From positions 558,001-622,000 of the forward strand of contig NZ_FNYA01000002.1 in assembly GCF_900108955.1 (NCBI RefSeq): a stretch of DNA of 64,000 bases, written 5' to 3'. A program made the position numbers and the translations under genes. Source of the stretch: Flavobacterium terrigena (GTDB lineage: Bacteria; Bacteroidota; Bacteroidia; Flavobacteriales; Flavobacteriaceae). The stretch's first letter is position 1. The number at the start of each line of letters is the position of its first letter. Positions 28,090 to 37,356 of the stretch are shown one piece after another. The notes beneath the pieces were generated by a model, which worked only from the letters and a program-made list of their open reading frames with translations, was not told the origin of the DNA and searched no databases.

Positions 28090-29519
28090 TGGACATTAGT
28101 ATCGTTTTAATTGTATTATTAGTTGGCGCTTTAGTCACCTATTTATCTGGAAACAAGTTCGCTTCTAAAATAGCTTTAGTTTCAAGTATTGCTGCTTTCG
28201 GAGCAACAGCATTGGCTTTAAACGCATATCAAGCTGGCGAAAATTTAGATGTAAATTTACCTTGGATTACTCAACTAAACATAAACTTCGCATTACATGT
28301 TGATGGTTTATCTTTAGTGATGTTATTATTAACAACAGGATTGTTACCATTAATTATTTTATCTGGATTTATTACAAAATTTGAAAATTCAAAATCGATT
28401 TATGCGTTAATGTTGTTCATGGGATTTGCTATGGCAGGAACATTCTTAGCATCTGACGGATTTTTATATTATATCTTCTGGGAAATTGCTTTAATTCCGA
28501 TTTATTTCATTGCCTTAAATTGGGGTAACGGAGATTTAGAAGAACGTAAAAAAGCGATTTTAAAATTCTTCATTTATACGTTTGCAGGTTCGTTATTTAT
28601 GCTTTTAGCATTCATTTACTTGTACACGAAAGGTGGAAGTTTTGACATCAACAAATTATATGCTTTACAATTAACAACTACGGAAAAAACATATATTTTC
28701 TTCGCGTTCTTTTTAGCGTATGCAATTAAAATTCCATTAATTCCATTCCATACTTGGCAGGCAAACACCTATAGCAAAGCACCAGCAGTTGGTACAATGT
28801 TATTATCTGGAATTATGCTAAAAATGGGATTATACAGTGTTTTAAGATGGCAATTACCGTTATCTGATGAAGTGGCTAAAGCTCATATTCCAGTTATCGT
28901 GGGATTATCAATTGCTGGAATTATCTATGGTGCGATTGTTACTTTAAAACAAAAAGACATCAAAAAATTCTTAGCGTATTCTTCTTTATCTCACGTTGGA
29001 TTAATTGCTGCTGGTTTATATTCTTTAACTATTGAAGGATTTCAAGGTGCGGTTTTACAAATGCTTTCACACGGAATTGTAATTGTTGGATTATTTTACA
29101 TCGTAGAATTAATTTACAGCAGATACAACACGTACGAAATCAAAGAAATGGGTGGAATCAGAATTCAAGACACATATTTCGCATCATTATTTATGATCAT
29201 TATGTTAGCTTCTGTGGCTTTACCAACTACTTTCAACTTTATTGGTGAATTCAATTTACTATATAGTTTATTCAAAGTAAACATTTGGTATGCTGTAATT
29301 GCAGGAACAACTATCATTTTAGGAGCGTTTTATATGTTACGCATGTTCCAAAAAGTTATGTTAGGTTCACAAACAAAAACGTTTCATAAAATATCAAAAC
29401 AAGAAAGTATTGTTTTAGTAATTGTAGTAGGTTTAACTATTTTCTTCGGATTATTTCCACAACCAATTATCGATTTAATTACGCCAAGTTTACAATCAAT
29501 TTTAACACAAATTAAATAA
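28089..29519 (+). CDS. nuoM: NADH-quinone oxidoreductase subunit M
   Basis: A 476-residue antiporter-like proton-pumping subunit with about 14 helices. FWEIALIPIYFIALNWG holds the conserved Glu, and HTWQANTYSKAPAVGTMLLSG and the lysine in AYAIKIPLIPFHTW are present. Its ATG overlaps the nuoL stop by one base. Confidence 0.96.
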   Translation: MDISIVLIVLLVGALVTYLSGNKFASKIALVSSIAAFGATALALNAYQAGENLDVNLPWITQLNINFALHVDGLSLVMLLLTTGLLPLIILSGFITKFENSKSIYALMLFMGFAMAGTFLASDGFLYYIFWEIALIPIYFIALNWGNGDLEERKKAILKFFIYTFAGSLFMLLAFIYLYTKGGSFDINKLYALQLTTTEKTYIFFAFFLAYAIKIPLIPFHTWQANTYSKAPAVGTMLLSGIMLKMGLYSVLRWQLPLSDEVAKAHIPVIVGLSIAGIIYGAIVTLKQKDIKKFLAYSSLSHVGLIAAGLYSLTIEGFQGAVLQMLSHGIVIVGLFYIVELIYSRYNTYEIKEMGGIRIQDTYFASLFMIIMLASVALPTTFNFIGEFNLLYSLFKVNIWYAVIAGTTIILGAFYMLRMFQKVMLGSQTKTFHKISKQESIVLVIVVGLTIFFGLFPQPIIDLITPSLQSILTQIK

Positions 29520-29532
29520 TAATCATCATAAA

Positions 29533-30900
29533 ATGACTACATTAATTGCTATAATAGGAATCGGAATATTTTGTTTATTAGCAGAAATAATGAATCTAAA
29601 AAAGATTATTATTCCTGTGTCAATTGTGTCATTGATGGCATTATTTGGTTTAAACATTACTGGTCAATTACCTGAAATTACAGGATTTGAATCAATGATT
29701 GAGGTGAATAAATTCTCAGTTGCTTTTTCAAGTTTATTTATATTATTAACGGCACTTTTAATTTTATTAAGCGCGCCGAGTTACACTAAAAGTTCAAAAT
29801 TATCCGACTTTATTTCTATAAAAATATTTATGCTTTCTGGAGCTGTTGCTATGGTAAGCTTTAGTAATATGGCGATGTTCTTTTTAGGTATCGAAGTGCT
29901 ATCTATTGGTTTATACGTTTTAGCAGGAAGCGATAGATTAAACATTAAAAGTAATGAAGCTGGAATGAAATATTTCCTAATGGGTTCATTCGCATCTGGA
30001 ATTTTATTATTCGGAATTACGATGTTATACGGAGCAACTGGAACTTTTGATGTTGGAACTTTATACGAAGCGTCTATTTCTGCAAGTACAGAATTTTGGT
30101 TTTACATTGGTGTTATTTTAGTGACTATTGGAATGTTATTTAAAGTAGCAGCTACTCCAATGCACTTTTGGGCTCCAGATGTTTACGAAGGTGCTCCAAC
30201 TCAAGTAACGGCTATCATGAGTACGTTAGCAAAGGTTGCTGCAATGGCTTCTTTCTTCAAATTGATTACGATTTTAAACAGTCAAATGTTATATAGTTAT
30301 ACACAAGTAATTGTGGTTGTTGTTATTGCAACGATGTTATTTGGTAACGTAATGGCATTGCGTCAGAAAAAAATCAAACGTGTTATCGCATATTCTGGTA
30401 TTTCTCACACTGGATTTATGTTAATGACGCTTTTAAATATTAATGCTGCAGAAAACAATTTATTATTTTACGCTACTTCTTATGCAATTGCAGGTTTAGC
30501 AGCGTTTTCAGTGATTTTATTTGTAGTTAAAAACGAAGACAACGATTTTATTGATAACTTCAATGGTTTAGGCAAAAAACATCCTTTAATGGCATTCGTA
30601 ATGACAATAGCATTATTGTCTATGGCAGGTATTCCAATTTTAGCTGGTTTCTTTGCAAAATTCTTCTTATTGAATCAAATTATTTCAGGTGGATTTATTG
30701 GTTTAGCGATTGTAGCGATTATCAACTCAATGATTGCCGTATTTTATTACTTCAAAGTTGTGGTGGCGATGTACACAAAAGAACCAACTTACGGTAAAGA
30801 ATATGCTAACCATTCTGAATATTATATTGTTGGAATTGTAGCAACTGTATTATTAGTACTTATTGGTTTATTTCCAGATGCAATTATGAATTTGTTATAA
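29533..30900 (+). CDS. nuoN: NADH-quinone oxidoreductase subunit N
   Basis: A 455-residue antiporter-like proton-pumping subunit, the last gene of the operon. Signatures: LGIEVLSIGLYVLAG (conserved Glu), FKVAATPMHFWAPDVYEGAP and AYSGISHTGFML. It lies 13 bases after nuoM, with a strong terminator 20 bases downstream. Confidence 0.96.
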   Translation: MTTLIAIIGIGIFCLLAEIMNLKKIIIPVSIVSLMALFGLNITGQLPEITGFESMIEVNKFSVAFSSLFILLTALLILLSAPSYTKSSKLSDFISIKIFMLSGAVAMVSFSNMAMFFLGIEVLSIGLYVLAGSDRLNIKSNEAGMKYFLMGSFASGILLFGITMLYGATGTFDVGTLYEASISASTEFWFYIGVILVTIGMLFKVAATPMHFWAPDVYEGAPTQVTAIMSTLAKVAAMASFFKLITILNSQMLYSYTQVIVVVVIATMLFGNVMALRQKKIKRVIAYSGISHTGFMLMTLLNINAAENNLLFYATSYAIAGLAAFSVILFVVKNEDNDFIDNFNGLGKKHPLMAFVMTIALLSMAGIPILAGFFAKFFLLNQIISGGFIGLAIVAIINSMIAVFYYFKVVVAMYTKEPTYGKEYANHSEYYIVGIVATVLLVLIGLFPDAIMNLL

Positions 30901-30920
30901 GAACAAAATAAGATATATTG

Positions 30921-30961
30921 AAAATCCCAACTTTTAGAAATTAGAAGTTGGGATTTTTTTT
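30921..30961 (+). terminator. Rho-independent terminator of the nuo operon
   Basis: Arms 30921-30933 and 30945-30957 form a 13-bp stem whose right side runs into a T-tract. The core word ATCCCAAC also builds the hairpins at 31068 and 32456, so these three are related. Confidence 0.9.
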
Positions 30962-31067
30962 TGGTGAATGGTTTTGGGTGAATGGTGAATGGTGACAAAC
31001 GTTGTGTGTACTAATTTTACCGCAATCTTGTCACCCTGAAAGGGTTTAACGCTAACTATATAAAACC
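30962..31067. other. Spacer between nuo terminator and repeat island
   Basis: No gene is seen here. The first 35 bases are a loose repeat of the word GTGAATGGT, similar in style to 61-95. The rest is unremarkable A/T-rich sequence. Confidence 0.5.
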
Positions 31068-31101
31068 AAAAATCCCAACTTGAAAACAGGTTGGGATTTT
31101 T
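31068..31101 (-). terminator. Hairpin terminator at the left edge of the repeat island
   Basis: A 12-bp inverted repeat (31068-31079 and 31090-31101) with T-runs on both strands, so it can work in either direction. It would end a minus-strand transcript that passes through the orphan gene and the 21-bp array. The full 33-34 base element is found again in reverse orientation at 32456-32489. Confidence 0.7.
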
Positions 31102-31119
31102 CTTTTAAAGATTGCTTGT

Positions 31120-31362
31120 TTCGATTTGGAACATGCTTTGTTCGATTTGGAAGACGCTTACTTCGATCGCGCTAAAGCTTTGTTCGATTTGGAACATCCT
31201 TTATTCGATTGAGAAGATGCTTACTTCGATCGCGCTAAGGCTTTGCTCGATTTGGAACATCCTTTGTTCGATTGAGAAGATGCTTACTTCGATCGTGCTA
31301 AGGCTTTGTTCGATTTGGAACATCCTTTGTCCGATTGAGAAGATGCTTACTTCGATTTAGCC
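31120..31362. repeat. 21-bp tandem repeat array with 63-bp higher-order period
   Basis: Eleven 21-bp units and a partial twelfth, most beginning TTCGAT, run without gaps. Three unit types alternate in fixed order (a TTTGGAACA type, a TTGAGAAGA type, and a TCGCGCTAA type), giving a 63-bp super-repeat. Units of the same type differ by only 0-3 bases. The period is a multiple of three, so long frames stay open on both strands. On the minus strand one frame reads heptads such as IEVSIFS, IEQRMFQ, IEQSLSA with hydrophobic residues at a and d positions, broken by one TAA at 31201-31203. The array begins 10 bases after the stop of the orphan gene. Confidence 0.95.
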
Positions 31363-31372
31363 ATCAGTTCAA

Positions 31373-32098
31373 CTATTGTTTTTTAAATTTTATTTTTGAA
31401 ATGGCTTTATATTGTGCTGAATTCGCATCTAAAATAGTATAAAGATAATCTTTCGCTTTATTGGCAAGGTCAACCAAATTATCATCAGAAATATATAAAG
31501 TATTATTTCTTGAACTTCGAGCATTATTTAGAGGAATATAAGCATCCAAAACATCTTGCGTTTTTTGAAGCATTGCAGTTTTTTTTGCCAGGTAAGTTTC
31601 AATTTTATATTCAGTTTCATTTGGACCGTAATTAGGTGTGTTTTGTAATAATGAAATTAGCACATCCATATTATTAGTACGTTGGTCATAACTCATTTGT
31701 GATGTAGAGTGAGATAGTTGTTCCTCTTCTGGATTAGATGATGTTGTTAGTTTAGTTTTTTTAACCCCCTTTAGTTTTCTAACAATAGTCATAAAATCTT
31801 CTAACTGTGGTTGCGAAACTCCTTCTGTAGCTTTATAAGCTTTTCTAAGTTTTGTGAGATCTGAATTTAAAGGTTTAAAAATTAGTTCTCTTTCGTCTAC
31901 AGCGATGGAATAAGGTGCTACTAAATTGTTTACATTTTCTTGTTGTGTAACTGCTGAAGTGTATAAATTTTGCAAATTTGCTAAAGCTAATTTTGGGTTG
32001 CTTGGATTGTAAATTGCTCCTAATGCTGCGATGTTCGTGTTTAATACATTAAGATTTGCGATGTTTTTTGCGTGACCTACTTCTGATGTTGATGCCAT
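31373..32098 (-). CDS. Orphan 241-residue helical protein of unknown function
   Basis: No known domain is recognised. There is no signal peptide and no membrane segment. The protein is mostly helical and polar, starting ASTSEVGHAKNIANLNVLN, with a Ser/Glu-rich break near 118-132 and a C-terminus of KIKFKKQ. From memory it resembles a family of multi-copy hypothetical proteins in Bacteroidota that begin with an EVGHAKN-like segment and share a PNYGPNETE-like block; this was not checked. It has a possible -7 (TATTTTTG on the minus strand, 32167-32174). Downstream on the same strand comes the 21-bp array, then a hairpin terminator, so gene and array are probably on one transcript. Confidence 0.75.
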   Translation of the reverse strand: MASTSEVGHAKNIANLNVLNTNIAALGAIYNPSNPKLALANLQNLYTSAVTQQENVNNLVAPYSIAVDERELIFKPLNSDLTKLRKAYKATEGVSQPQLEDFMTIVRKLKGVKKTKLTTSSNPEEEQLSHSTSQMSYDQRTNNMDVLISLLQNTPNYGPNETEYKIETYLAKKTAMLQKTQDVLDAYIPLNNARSSRNNTLYISDDNLVDLANKAKDYLYTILDANSAQYKAISKIKFKKQ

Positions 32099-32455
32099 AG
32101 TTTTTTTTTGTTTTTTGTTAAATGTTTATATTTTATAGGTTTTTTACTACTTTTTATAGCAGCGCGCAAAAATATAAGGTTGTGGAGAAGTATTGTACGG
32201 ATTTACCGTAATTAAAGTTAAAGTTTTGGTTATAGGATGTGCAGCGATGATGTTTTGATGGGCACACAGATTTGAAGGATTTGAAAGGATTGACTTTAAT
32301 TGGTGATGTGGATTGCTTGAGATGCTTTAACTTCGTTGAATCTTCGATTTCAGCATGACAAAATTGTGGGTAAGTTTGGTTTTAAATTTAATTGAAAACA
32401 AACTAAAAAAACACCCCACCCTACGGGCACCCCACTAAAAAAGGGGAATAAAACC
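32099..32455. other. Non-coding stretch upstream of the orphan gene
   Basis: No credible gene. It holds a T-rich leader, a possible -7 element at 32167-32174 (minus) and, around 32310-32361, a degenerate palindrome-like piece ending CAGCATGAC that resembles the REP-like element at 13142. A C-rich piece (32411-32446) is a compositional outlier in this A/T-rich genome. Confidence 0.5.
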
Positions 32456-32489
32456 AAAATCCCAACCTGTTTTCAAGTTGGGATTTTTT
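32456..32489 (-). terminator. Hairpin terminator of the giant surface-protein gene
   Basis: A hairpin (stem word AAAATCCCAAC with its complement) 23 bases beyond the stop of the 1614-codon gene, T-rich on both strands. It is the reverse complement of the element at 31068-31101 including the asymmetric loop, which is more than stem pairing alone requires. Confidence 0.75.
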
Positions 32490-32511
32490 GTTTTATAGCA
32501 TTAATCTATGA

Positions 32512-35500
32512 TTATTTAATACTTACATTTTGACTAATGTTTCCATTAGTAGTTTCAATTTTCACGATGTAAATTCCTGTTGCATTTGCATTCATTGGAA
32601 TTTGAATATTGGCTTGAGTTTCATTTCTAACATCCCAAGTATTAATCAATTGTCCAACTAAATTATACAAATACACTTGATTAATTGTGGTGTTTTTATC
32701 ATCGTTTGTAATTTGTAACACTTGATTTGTATTTTCGTATTTTATATCAATTGTTTCATTGATACTTGCTGCATCAGAATTAGTTTTACTTCCATTGGCA
32801 ACATTAGAGTTTCTTTTAGTAAAAGTTAAAAAGAATCTATTATTATGAACTCCAACATCTAATTTCACTTTGAAAGCTTGATTTTTAATATTATGATATA
32901 AACCAGTACTACTGTCAAAAATGTATATTTTTCTATTGGCATCAAAATTTTCAATGTCATCTAATACAATTTCAACCATACCTATTTGGTTTGTTTTAAT
33001 ACTTATTGGGTACATTTTGTTTTCATTGAAAAAACCAACACCTTGAATAATTAAATTGGTATTTTCACTTCTAAAATACATATCATTTGGCTGGTCATCT
33101 AAATGAACCCCATCATAACCAGGATTGTAACCATCAGAAGCAAACTCATTCATAAATCCTAATAATATTTGTCTGTGGAAATTATTAACTGAATTAAACC
33201 CTAAACGAATTTTAGCAAATTGATTTAATGTATAAGAATCATTTGCATTTTTTACAGCATTCGGATTTGCAGATGCATTTTGATTACTACTTTTAAAAAT
33301 TTCAAAAGAAGATGGATCATTTTCTTTTACAAATATTCTTTGAGAATTATTAAATGTAATGTTACCCCCTGAAGCACTTCCGAAAACGAAGAATGCTTGT
33401 CCAACTGGAATAAAACGTTGTGCAACTTTAGTATTTCCACCTAAACCAGCAATTCCAGGAGGTGCGATTGGCGGAGTACCACCCACTTTTGTATACGCTG
33501 CATAACCACCTTGATAAGCTTGTAAAATATGCGTATTATTTAATACAGATTGTTCCCAGAAATATAATGTTCCGTTAGTTGCACCCGATGGCCCTGCTAA
33601 AGAACTTACATTATCATCAATAAATTTATCTGCATCAATTGCTGAAGAATATGGGTTTCCACTTAAATTTAAATTATTTGCAGAAATTGGATTCGTAATC
33701 GTTCCGTTATATGGTTTTCCAACGAATGTATAATTTTGTCTTGGAGTTGCTGCTCCGCTACCTTTCATGGTGTATCCTTGAGATGGGCTTAAAGCACTAG
33801 TTTCTAATATTTGAGACCAATTTGCATATAATCCTGTAACATTTTGGAATTTCCAAAGCCAATAACGCGCAACGCTAATAGGAACAGTTGGCGCACCATC
33901 ATATCCAGCAACCCAATTAATAGGAGTTGGACTAGCAGGATTGGTTCCGTCTCTTAATACAGTTGCCAACGTATAATTATTGTTGTTTGTACTTCCATTT
34001 ATTGGACCAACTGGTGAAGACCAATAGTTGTAGTTATATAAATTAGAAACGCCTTGTTGATCTCTTTCAATCCAACCATCACTAGATGGTTCTAAATCAC
34101 TTTGTGTAGTTTGTACCAATTGAGAACGTCCAACTAAATCAAGAGCACCATCTAATAATAAATACCAATCGTTTTGTAATTTATTATCGTTAGTCATGTT
34201 AATAGTTGCTCCTGTATTTAGAATTAAACCTAAATCTGTAGAATTTGAAGTTTCAGTAATATTATGGCTAACATCTACAATTGACCAATCGTAATCCATA
34301 ATATCTAATCCTCTAATTTCTTTTGTAGGACTATTTACAGCTGTAGCAAAATCACCATTTCTTTCCGTTAAGAAAGGCATTGGAGCTTGTTGCACATTAA
34401 TCACTTTATGGTTAAATATTTTTGTACCCACTAAATCAATAGCTGGCGTAGATAGATCATCAATAATATCATCTTTGTATGCATCCATTCTGTAGTATCT
34501 TACTAAGTTAGCGAATGGTAATGTTCCCACATCTTTAGGAACTACTTCACCTCTAACTTCAGTGCCATTATTTCTAACTTCTTGGTACACCATTCTTTGT
34601 AATTGAGCATCTGTTAATCCGATATTGAATACACGAACCTCATCCATTTTTCCTCTAAAATAATTGGTGTTACTAGTAGGGTTTTTTCCTAAAGTTAATA
34701 AAGAAGCATCTGCAGCAATATTACCCGCTAAAGCTTGAGAAGCTACTTGTAATCCGTTTAGATATAATCTTATACTTCCACCTGAATAAATGGCAGCTAC
34801 ATGAAACCATTGATTGGTATTTAATGCCGTATTGAATGTAATTGTAGTTCCATTTACTGTAGCTTGTAATCTTCTAAGACTAGAAACTTTCAATTGGAAA
34901 TTATTTTGTCCGGCAATGAATCCATCCGCACTATATCCGTTAGCTAAATTTACCCAAGACATTAAAGTTGCTGAAGGTAAACCTCCTAAAATGGCAGTAC
35001 TTTGTGCGTAATCATTTCTTCCATCAAACTCTAATAATAATTTTCTATTCAAATCTCTTGGAGAACCAAAATAAGCTGTATTGGTATCAAATGCATCTAA
35101 AATTCCGTCTTTATCAATATCTGTGTTTCCATCAATAATTCCATCATTATTTCCATCTAAAGAAGCATAAAGTGTATTGGAAATATCAAAAGTAATTCCA
35201 TTACTCATTACATCTAAATAATTTGGTAATAAATCTAAATCAATGTCTAAAATATAGTCTAAAAATGGTGCGACATTTAAACCTTGATCTAAGTTTCCAT
35301 AAATATTTAACCCATAATCGTATGCATCTAAGATTCCATCTCCGTAGCCTTCAACAACACCATCACCATTAGTGTCTTTACTTCTAAAAGTTTCAGAATC
35401 AATTCCGTCTCCTCTTCCATCACCAGTGATATCTCCATCACCATTAACAAAACCTGGGATCGCATTGATATTTCCTGCACCAGATTCGTCCACATCAAAA

Positions 35501-37356
35501 ACAGCATCATTATCAGAATCTAAATCCATATAGTTTGGAGCACCATCACCATCAAAATCTGGCGCTGATAACAATCCTTCTGCAGCATCATGTAAACCAT
35601 TACTGTTTAAATCAAGCCAAGCCACATCCATTTTTCCTTTACCATTACTTAAAGCGCCTAAGCCTACTTCAATAATATCTTCTAAACCATCGTTATCAGA
35701 ATCTAAATCGAAAACATCGGCAACACCATCACGATCTAAATCGCATAAAGCTTGAGTAATTAAAATATCATCTAAAGCTAAGTCGTTTCCTAAACCACCT
35801 GTTTCGTTATTGATAAAAATAACATTGAAAGCATCCACATTTAAGTTTAAACTTGCTGTAAACTGCACCCAATCTCCAGCTAAATTCCCAGCAGTTGTTG
35901 GTGCAATATTACCTGTACTAATTGCAGTTAAAAGATTATTACTTGTATCTCTGAACTCCACTCTTACATTTGGACGTAATCTGGTTGCAATACCTGGAGC
36001 ATCTGTTCTATCAATATTTAACACCCAAAAACTATACGTAATTGGAATATTTGGTAAAGCACCAGTTATAGAAGCGGTATAGAAAATTCCAGGAGTATAA
36101 GAAGCATTAAAAATAGCCATTCTTCCATTTGGATCACCAGTATGATCACCACCCATGTGCCAATAAGCCGCTGCCCAAGAAGCAATTTGCGGTGTTGAAT
36201 ATACAGCATATTCTCCGTCATTTAAATCCACAGAACTTAAAGTTGGACAAGCAGCAGTATTAGGAGCACCTACTCCATTTTCATAACAGTAAGTAGTAAT
36301 TGCATTATAAGTTGTATTAATAGTGGTTCTTGGTCCTGCTCCAAAACTTTCATTTAAAAATTTATAATTTACTTTAGGACCGTTGGCATTATTACAGTTT
36401 GTCTCTTCTATAACATCACGAATCCCATCATTATCATCATCAATATCCACATTATCATAAACTCCATCTCCATCACTATCAAAAAATGTTTGAATACAAG
36501 CACCTATTAAATTATAATTGTATGGATTTTCATTGGAGTCATCATTTGCAATTGAAATTGTAGCAGTTTTTGTACCAATTGCTGTTGGATTAAATGTTAC
36601 CACAAAAGAAGTGCTTCCGCCTGGCAAAACTATTGCAACTGGCGGAGTAGTAACAGAAAAATCTGCAGCATTTGCTCCAGAAAACGTAATCAGACCTAAA
36701 TTTAAATTCACATTACCCGTGTTATATACAAAATAAGTTCTAGTTACGCCTATTCCAACAGATGTAGTCCCGAAATCTGTAAAATCTATGATTGATGGCG
36801 TAATATCTCCATCAACTATAGAATTTCCACTTCCTTGAACATCCATTTCTGGTTGCGAAACTGCATTACCTCTAATCGCGTATACATACGTTAAAGTTCC
36901 CGCATTATTTGTATATCTAACTGTGATTGTTGCATTTTTAATTCCAACTAAGCCCGTTGGAGTAAATCGGATTACTAAATTTGGAGAAAAAACGGTTCCT
37001 CCACCATTTAACATATCTCCAGGGTTTGGTCCTGAAACAATAGAAAATTGAGCGGCACCCGTTCCTGTTATTGTCACTGAAGGATTTGAAAAAGTAATTC
37101 TTCGCGAACTATTTGAGCCTCCAGTACCTGTATTTGTTAATACAAATGTATTATCTTGTGTGGAACCAATATTTACATTTCCGAAATCTGTAAAATCAGG
37201 TAAACTTGGTGTAATGTCTCCATTTGCAATTGTTGTCCCGTTACCAGAGATAACTAAATTTGCATTTTGAGAGAAACTTGCCGTAGCAAATAATAAGAAA
37301 ACTAAGGTTGGGGTAAGTAATCTTTTAAATAGAGTAATTTTTTTATCCATATCCAT
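32512..37356 (-). CDS. Giant secreted multi-domain surface protein with T9SS sorting domain
   Basis: A 1614-residue protein. In order: signal peptide (about 1-30, ending SFSQ), two choice-of-anchor-D-like Ig repeats (about 30-165 and 170-285; the shared word is DITPS(L/I)xDFTDFG), an Asp-rich Ca-binding stretch DSDGDGVYDNVDIDDDNDG (about 292-310), a beta-rich carbohydrate- or anchor-like region (about 330-535), further Asp-rich thrombospondin-3-like repeats (about 540-755), a LamG/concanavalin-like domain (about 774-914), a long Asn-rich region, and a T9SS type A sorting domain (about 1535-1614) that directs export and attachment to the cell surface. It may act in adhesion or binding of polysaccharide. 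It starts MDMDKK; the second Met at 37350 is an equal choice. Confidence 0.88.
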   Translation of the reverse strand: MDMDKKITLFKRLLTPTLVFLLFATASFSQNANLVISGNGTTIANGDITPSLPDFTDFGNVNIGSTQDNTFVLTNTGTGGSNSSRRITFSNPSVTITGTGAAQFSIVSGPNPGDMLNGGGTVFSPNLVIRFTPTGLVGIKNATITVRYTNNAGTLTYVYAIRGNAVSQPEMDVQGSGNSIVDGDITPSIIDFTDFGTTSVGIGVTRTYFVYNTGNVNLNLGLITFSGANAADFSVTTPPVAIVLPGGSTSFVVTFNPTAIGTKTATISIANDDSNENPYNYNLIGACIQTFFDSDGDGVYDNVDIDDDNDGIRDVIEETNCNNANGPKVNYKFLNESFGAGPRTTINTTYNAITTYCYENGVGAPNTAACPTLSSVDLNDGEYAVYSTPQIASWAAAYWHMGGDHTGDPNGRMAIFNASYTPGIFYTASITGALPNIPITYSFWVLNIDRTDAPGIATRLRPNVRVEFRDTSNNLLTAISTGNIAPTTAGNLAGDWVQFTASLNLNVDAFNVIFINNETGGLGNDLALDDILITQALCDLDRDGVADVFDLDSDNDGLEDIIEVGLGALSNGKGKMDVAWLDLNSNGLHDAAEGLLSAPDFDGDGAPNYMDLDSDNDAVFDVDESGAGNINAIPGFVNGDGDITGDGRGDGIDSETFRSKDTNGDGVVEGYGDGILDAYDYGLNIYGNLDQGLNVAPFLDYILDIDLDLLPNYLDVMSNGITFDISNTLYASLDGNNDGIIDGNTDIDKDGILDAFDTNTAYFGSPRDLNRKLLLEFDGRNDYAQSTAILGGLPSATLMSWVNLANGYSADGFIAGQNNFQLKVSSLRRLQATVNGTTITFNTALNTNQWFHVAAIYSGGSIRLYLNGLQVASQALAGNIAADASLLTLGKNPTSNTNYFRGKMDEVRVFNIGLTDAQLQRMVYQEVRNNGTEVRGEVVPKDVGTLPFANLVRYYRMDAYKDDIIDDLSTPAIDLVGTKIFNHKVINVQQAPMPFLTERNGDFATAVNSPTKEIRGLDIMDYDWSIVDVSHNITETSNSTDLGLILNTGATINMTNDNKLQNDWYLLLDGALDLVGRSQLVQTTQSDLEPSSDGWIERDQQGVSNLYNYNYWSSPVGPINGSTNNNNYTLATVLRDGTNPASPTPINWVAGYDGAPTVPISVARYWLWKFQNVTGLYANWSQILETSALSPSQGYTMKGSGAATPRQNYTFVGKPYNGTITNPISANNLNLSGNPYSSAIDADKFIDDNVSSLAGPSGATNGTLYFWEQSVLNNTHILQAYQGGYAAYTKVGGTPPIAPPGIAGLGGNTKVAQRFIPVGQAFFVFGSASGGNITFNNSQRIFVKENDPSSFEIFKSSNQNASANPNAVKNANDSYTLNQFAKIRLGFNSVNNFHRQILLGFMNEFASDGYNPGYDGVHLDDQPNDMYFRSENTNLIIQGVGFFNENKMYPISIKTNQIGMVEIVLDDIENFDANRKIYIFDSSTGLYHNIKNQAFKVKLDVGVHNNRFFLTFTKRNSNVANGSKTNSDAASINETIDIKYENTNQVLQITNDDKNTTINQVYLYNLVGQLINTWDVRNETQANIQIPMNANATGIYIVKIETTNGNISQNVSIK

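Noticed and set aside
31112..31360. Plus-strand open frame of 82 codons through the 21-bp array (repeats of SIWNILC / SIEKMLT)
   Set aside because: It starts at a TTG and stays open only because the repeat period is a multiple of three and the unit has no stop in this frame. No ribosome binding site or promoter was seen, and the array lies on the likely transcript of the opposite strand.
31201..31362. Minus-strand heptad frame as a C-terminal coiled coil of the orphan protein
   Set aside because: It is out of frame with the orphan gene, separated by its stop codon, and contains a TAA at 31201-31203. It could be a remnant, but it is not a supported gene as it stands.
31120..31362. CRISPR array
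   Set aside because: The 21-bp units are contiguous and there are no unique spacers between repeats; no cas genes are near.
32411..32446. C-rich stretch as part of a mobile element end
   Set aside because: It is a single short stretch with no matching inverted copy and no transposase nearby.
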